Assembly: GCA_964654535.1 (NCBI GenBank)
Contig: CAZZIZ010000229.1
Location: 1-5,154 of the forward strand
Origin: CAZZIZ01 sp964654535
GTDB lineage: Bacteria; Bacteroidota; Bacteroidia; Chitinophagales; UBA2359
Direction of reading: 5' to 3'
Length of the DNA: 5,154 bases
Below are positions 2,245 through 5,154 of this stretch, piece after piece (the stretch's first letter is position 1; each line of letters opens with the position of its first letter). The notes below the pieces were generated by a model. That model did not search any database and was not told the DNA's origin. It was given only the letters and a program-made list of their open reading frames with translations. The position numbers and the translations under genes are program-made.

Positions 2245-5154
2245 CTAGTTATCGGCTTTCTTCTTTTTGAAGTTTTTGCTTTTGAAAAATTCTGTTTGCT
2301 TTTTCTCTCTGGAGGAACGTCTAGGATCGACTGGATGATTATCTTTGATGTCCTTTGCTTTTACGTGATCGATTACACCATCATTAATACTCATCGATTT
2401 CGTGGGAAGTTTCGCGGTAGACTTTTGAATCGTTGTCCAGTCGTCAGTTGCCTCACCGGCCGAGCGAGCTGACTTTCTTTGTAAACGTTCTGAATTTGTG
2501 TTGCTGGCTCCTGCAGCTTGTTGTACCGGCCCGGGTGGCTGTTCTTTTTCTTCAGCATCTAGTCCGTCTTCGTTGCCTGGGTTTGGCCTGCCCAGGGAGC
2601 GCAAAAAGCGCAAGCTTCTTCTCATCTGTCTTCCATCGTCTAGGCGAAGTAGGCATGACGTGCCACCCACATGTGTTTGAATTACAGTAGCCCGTTCTCG
2701 CCACTGCTTGGTCAGTTGATTTTGTATGATTACTCGTTCCCCGACAAAGAATCTAGGTAATTTAACTGCACCCTTATTAAAATTTGATTCATTCACATGC
2801 TTTGCTTGCATTTTCTGTAATTCTGCGCTATGCCGGTCTACTAGGTGATGCTGGAATTTTAATGTAGGTAATTTAGTTACCTGCCTTCTCCCGAACATAA
2901 TCTCGGATGGGGAAAATCCGTCGGATCTCGGAGTATTTCTCCATGCAGTCAGCGCCGTGCTAAAATCTTGATCTGATTCTAGGCATTTTAGCGCTAAATG
3001 TTTTGCATTTTTTACGGCTGCTTCAGCTAAGCCGTTTGACTGCGGATTATATGGGGAGGATGTTTGATGCAAGATCCCTTTTGATTGGCAATAATTTGTG
3101 AAATCTGTTCTATACTGAGGGCCATTATCACTTCTGATAATTTTTGGCCATCCTAAACAAGTAAACCAGGCTTCTAATTGTTTAATTATAGCTTTGGTGT
3201 CCAACTGTTTCAACGGTTCAGCAATGATGTATCCTGAAAAGCTGTCAACTAATACTAGCCAGTCCTTTCCATTAACATTGCATAAATCCGTTGCTACTGC
3301 GTACATTGGGGGTCCTAATTTTTCTGCTTTTGCTAGCTCGATTTTATCTTTTGCGTTTGATTTTCTAAAACGTTGGCAAGGCATGCAACTATCTGTTAAC
3401 ATTCTTATGTCATTGTCCATGCCGTGCCAAAAATATAATTGCTTGGCTAGCATAGTAGTTTTTGTTCTCCCTTGATGCGGCTCATGTAGTAGTTTTAGCA
3501 CCGGCTTAATTGCCAGTTTAGGTAAAACGATTCGTGAGCCATCTAGAATGACTAATTTGTCGCCATATGGTGAAATACTCAAACGATGCCACAACTTGGC
3601 GTATCGTCGGAAATCGTTTTTCGGTGGAATTTGCGAGTTCTCATGTATAGCTAGCTGCAAATCCTTGTATTCATCATCGATTGAGTCTACAAGATTTACT
3701 AGCTGCTCCGGATCCGACATAGCTAAGATGGCTGATCCGTTATGATATTTGACACTCTCTTCCTCTTCTCCTTTGAATACAGGTGCTCGACTTAGAGCGT
3801 CTGCAATCTGATGGGTCTTACCTGCTGCCCATGAGATTTCAAAGGAATAATCTATCAATTTCTCACGAAATCGTCTGAGTCTTTCATTTTCTAGATCTTG
3901 CAATTGTTTGTTGAAAACTCCTACTAACGGCTTATGATCAGTTATGACCTTAAACCTCGGAATTCCTCGTAAATAGTACTTGCACTTTTTTATCGCATAT
4001 ACAATTGCAAGGCATTCTAACTCTATTGTAGCATATCTATTTTGTGTTGGTGTTAGGGAACATGATCCACATAGGATGAGTCTAACTTCTTTGTCTGAAA
4101 TTCTTTGTAATAGTGCAAATCCTAATCCATGTAATCTGCTAGCATCGGTGACTAATTCTGTTGGTAGATTTGGGTCAAATGGCTTTAAAATGAGTGGTGA
4201 CGTCAGCAACTTTTTCACACTTTGAAATTGAGTTTCATGTATTGAAAGCCAATTAAATGCTACTTTAGGGCTTGTTAGCTTTGATAATTCACTACTGCAT
4301 TGCGATAAATCCGGTAGGAAATTAGCTAGTTGATTCGCTAAACCCAAAAAGCCTCTGAGTTCTTTTTGACTCTGGGGTGTGGGGAAATCCGTTATTGATT
4401 TCACCATTTGGGGATCGGGTCTTATACCTGATGAGGAGATAATATGTCCTGCGAATTTCACCGTCTCACCAATTGTAAATTTGCTTCTTGAAATGGTCAA
4501 ATTTATATCTACACAACTATCTAGAATTTGTTCTACTCTTTCTACTAGCTCCTTTAATGAGGTAGCCCAGACCAAAATGTCATCGACTAATTTTTTAGCC
4601 CAGGGTCTGCCCTCAATTACATAATCCGATTTTCTGCACCACTCATCCGAACTTGCTGAACAACCTTGTGGTGCTCTTAAAAATCGATAACGTCCGGTGG
4701 GTAACAGGAAAGTGGTGTAATATGATGATTTTTCATCTAGTTCTACCTGGAAATATCCATTTACAGCATCCATTGTACAGAAAATGTTAGCATCGCTTGG
4801 GATTGCTTGTAAGATTTCGTTCGTGCTAGGAAATGGGTGAACAGCCCTTTTTATATGCTTGTTCAGTTCCGAGTAATCTACTACCATTCTGACCTTACCT
4901 GACGCCCCTGGCTTTGGCACAAACATTGCGGGGGCACACCAGTCCGAGGGTTCTTCGACTTTTACAATTACGTTCTTCGCTAGTAGCATTTCCACCGTTT
5001 TGTCCGCTTCTTCTTGCAAGTGCCTTGGGATGTTTCTTGCTGTTTTGACGTGGTAAGGAACCGTATTTGGGTCCTCTTCTAAGTGGATCGTCATTTGTGA
5101 CGTATCCATTGGTTTATCACTTAGTTCGTCACTTATATTTGTCGGGTACTTTTT
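2245..5154 (-). CDS. pol: Pol polyprotein (RT, RNase H, integrase), 5'-partial
   Basis: This polyprotein copies the element RNA into DNA and inserts it into the host genome. The frame is open to the window edge; the ATG at 5109 is internal, since in-frame codons before it already look like the linker preceding RT. Residues below count from that Met. RT has motif A with Asp114 (MDAVNGYF), the APQG/SSDE motif B block at 146-155 and the active site LVDD at 174-177. RNase H has TDAS (Asp322), Glu365, TDHKPL (Asp391) and ADALSR (Asp437). Integrase has the HHCC zinc site (His542, His545, Cys575, Cys578) and the DDE triad Asp608, Asp661, Glu696, with 34 residues between the last two. A C-terminal domain with the VGERV...RLDDGR...RSLR pattern (789-838) follows. 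A polar, basic tail of about 110 residues ends in FKKKKADN. No catalytic residue is missing and no frameshift is seen. Protease and Gag must lie upstream. Confidence 0.97.
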   Translation of the reverse strand, partial: KKYPTNISDELSDKPMDTSQMTIHLEEDPNTVPYHVKTARNIPRHLQEEADKTVEMLLAKNVIVKVEEPSDWCAPAMFVPKPGASGKVRMVVDYSELNKHIKRAVHPFPSTNEILQAIPSDANIFCTMDAVNGYFQVELDEKSSYYTTFLLPTGRYRFLRAPQGCSASSDEWCRKSDYVIEGRPWAKKLVDDILVWATSLKELVERVEQILDSCVDINLTISRSKFTIGETVKFAGHIISSSGIRPDPQMVKSITDFPTPQSQKELRGFLGLANQLANFLPDLSQCSSELSKLTSPKVAFNWLSIHETQFQSVKKLLTSPLILKPFDPNLPTELVTDASRLHGLGFALLQRISDKEVRLILCGSCSLTPTQNRYATIELECLAIVYAIKKCKYYLRGIPRFKVITDHKPLVGVFNKQLQDLENERLRRFREKLIDYSFEISWAAGKTHQIADALSRAPVFKGEEEESVKYHNGSAILAMSDPEQLVNLVDSIDDEYKDLQLAIHENSQIPPKNDFRRYAKLWHRLSISPYGDKLVILDGSRIVLPKLAIKPVLKLLHEPHQGRTKTTMLAKQLYFWHGMDNDIRMLTDSCMPCQRFRKSNAKDKIELAKAEKLGPPMYAVATDLCNVNGKDWLVLVDSFSGYIIAEPLKQLDTKAIIKQLEAWFTCLGWPKIIRSDNGPQYRTDFTNYCQSKGILHQTSSPYNPQSNGLAEAAVKNAKHLALKCLESDQDFSTALTAWRNTPRSDGFSPSEIMFGRRQVTKLPTLKFQHHLVDRHSAELQKMQAKHVNESNFNKGAVKLPRFFVGERVIIQNQLTKQWRERATVIQTHVGGTSCLLRLDDGRQMRRSLRFLRSLGRPNPGNEDGLDAEEKEQPPGPVQQAAGASNTNSERLQRKSARSAGEATDDWTTIQKSTAKLPTKSMSINDGVIDHVKAKDIKDNHPVDPRRSSREKKQTEFFKSKNFKKKKADN

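Larger units (their letters stand above)
1..5154 (-). mobile_element. Ty3/gypsy-type LTR retrotransposon, 3' two-thirds
   Basis: Everything recognisable here belongs to one retroelement transcribed from high to low coordinates. The order is pol (RT, RNase H, integrase), four small ORFs, a long untranslated stretch, a polypurine tract and the start of a 3' LTR. Integrase lying after RNase H is the Ty3/gypsy order, not the Ty1/copia order. Gag, protease, primer binding site and 5' LTR are beyond the right edge; the rest of the 3' LTR is beyond the left edge. Pol is uninterrupted over 969 codons, so this is a fairly young copy or a functional element. RT with VDD in the active site, the SSDE block and the integrase C-terminal pattern fit the metazoan lineage commonly annotated as K02A2.6-like; that placement is from memory of the family and needs a tree. 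No target-site duplication can be seen because neither outer end is present. Confidence 0.9.

Noticed and set aside
2134..2472. A 112-codon plus-strand frame with hydrophobic stretches
   Set aside because: It is antisense to the lysine-rich end of pol and to ORF A; antisense of Lys/Glu-rich codons gives Phe/Leu-rich shadows.
5107..5109. The ATG at 5109 as the true pol start
   Set aside because: The frame is open upstream to the edge and those 15 codons resemble the linker before RT; pol is most likely expressed as part of a longer Gag-Pol or Pol precursor.
1..5154. CRISPR array, tRNA, rRNA or bacterial mobile element
   Set aside because: No spaced direct repeats, no cloverleaf and no prokaryotic gene signals were found; the content is a eukaryotic retroelement.

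Overview
The window holds most of one LTR retrotransposon of the Ty3/gypsy (Metaviridae) type, lying entirely on the minus strand. It suggests an animal, probably invertebrate, genome: Ty3-type pol order (RT, RNase H, integrase), no bacterial-style operon or Shine-Dalgarno signals, long AT-rich non-coding flanks, and pol motifs I associate with the metazoan lineage often annotated 'K02A2.6-like' (VDD instead of YxDD in the RT active site, an SSDE block in RT motif B). I cannot name the host.

Read in the direction of transcription (high to low coordinates): the right edge cuts into pol, so gag, protease, primer binding site and 5' LTR lie outside. Pol is open from the edge to a TAG at 2247-2245, with all RT, RNase H and integrase catalytic residues visible. 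Instead of a recognisable env, four compact ORFs follow: a 50-residue single-span membrane protein (2228-2076), a 43-residue single-span membrane protein (2036-1905), a 167-residue protein with a myristoylation-type N-terminus and one strong membrane span (1895-1392), and a 145-residue proline-rich protein carrying both a PTAP and a PPLY motif, the two classic ESCRT-recruiting viral late domains (1292-855). The first two are too short for usual ORF cut-offs. All four share one reading frame, and the last two are separated by a single TGA with an open 33-codon bridge, so they may be, or once have been, one 346-residue membrane protein with a late-domain tail.

About 730 bases of non-coding DNA follow (854-126), with a 7-bp hairpin and an imperfect inverted repeat. 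They end in a G10AG polypurine tract next to TGTAATAACG, a plausible start of the 3' LTR, of which about 125 bases are present.

The most interesting part is the post-pol cassette. Three membrane-anchored small proteins plus a late-domain protein would together supply membrane association and ESCRT-dependent budding. The working idea is that this element encodes an unconventional envelope or egress module. The sequence supports the ORFs and motifs directly; the function is inference.
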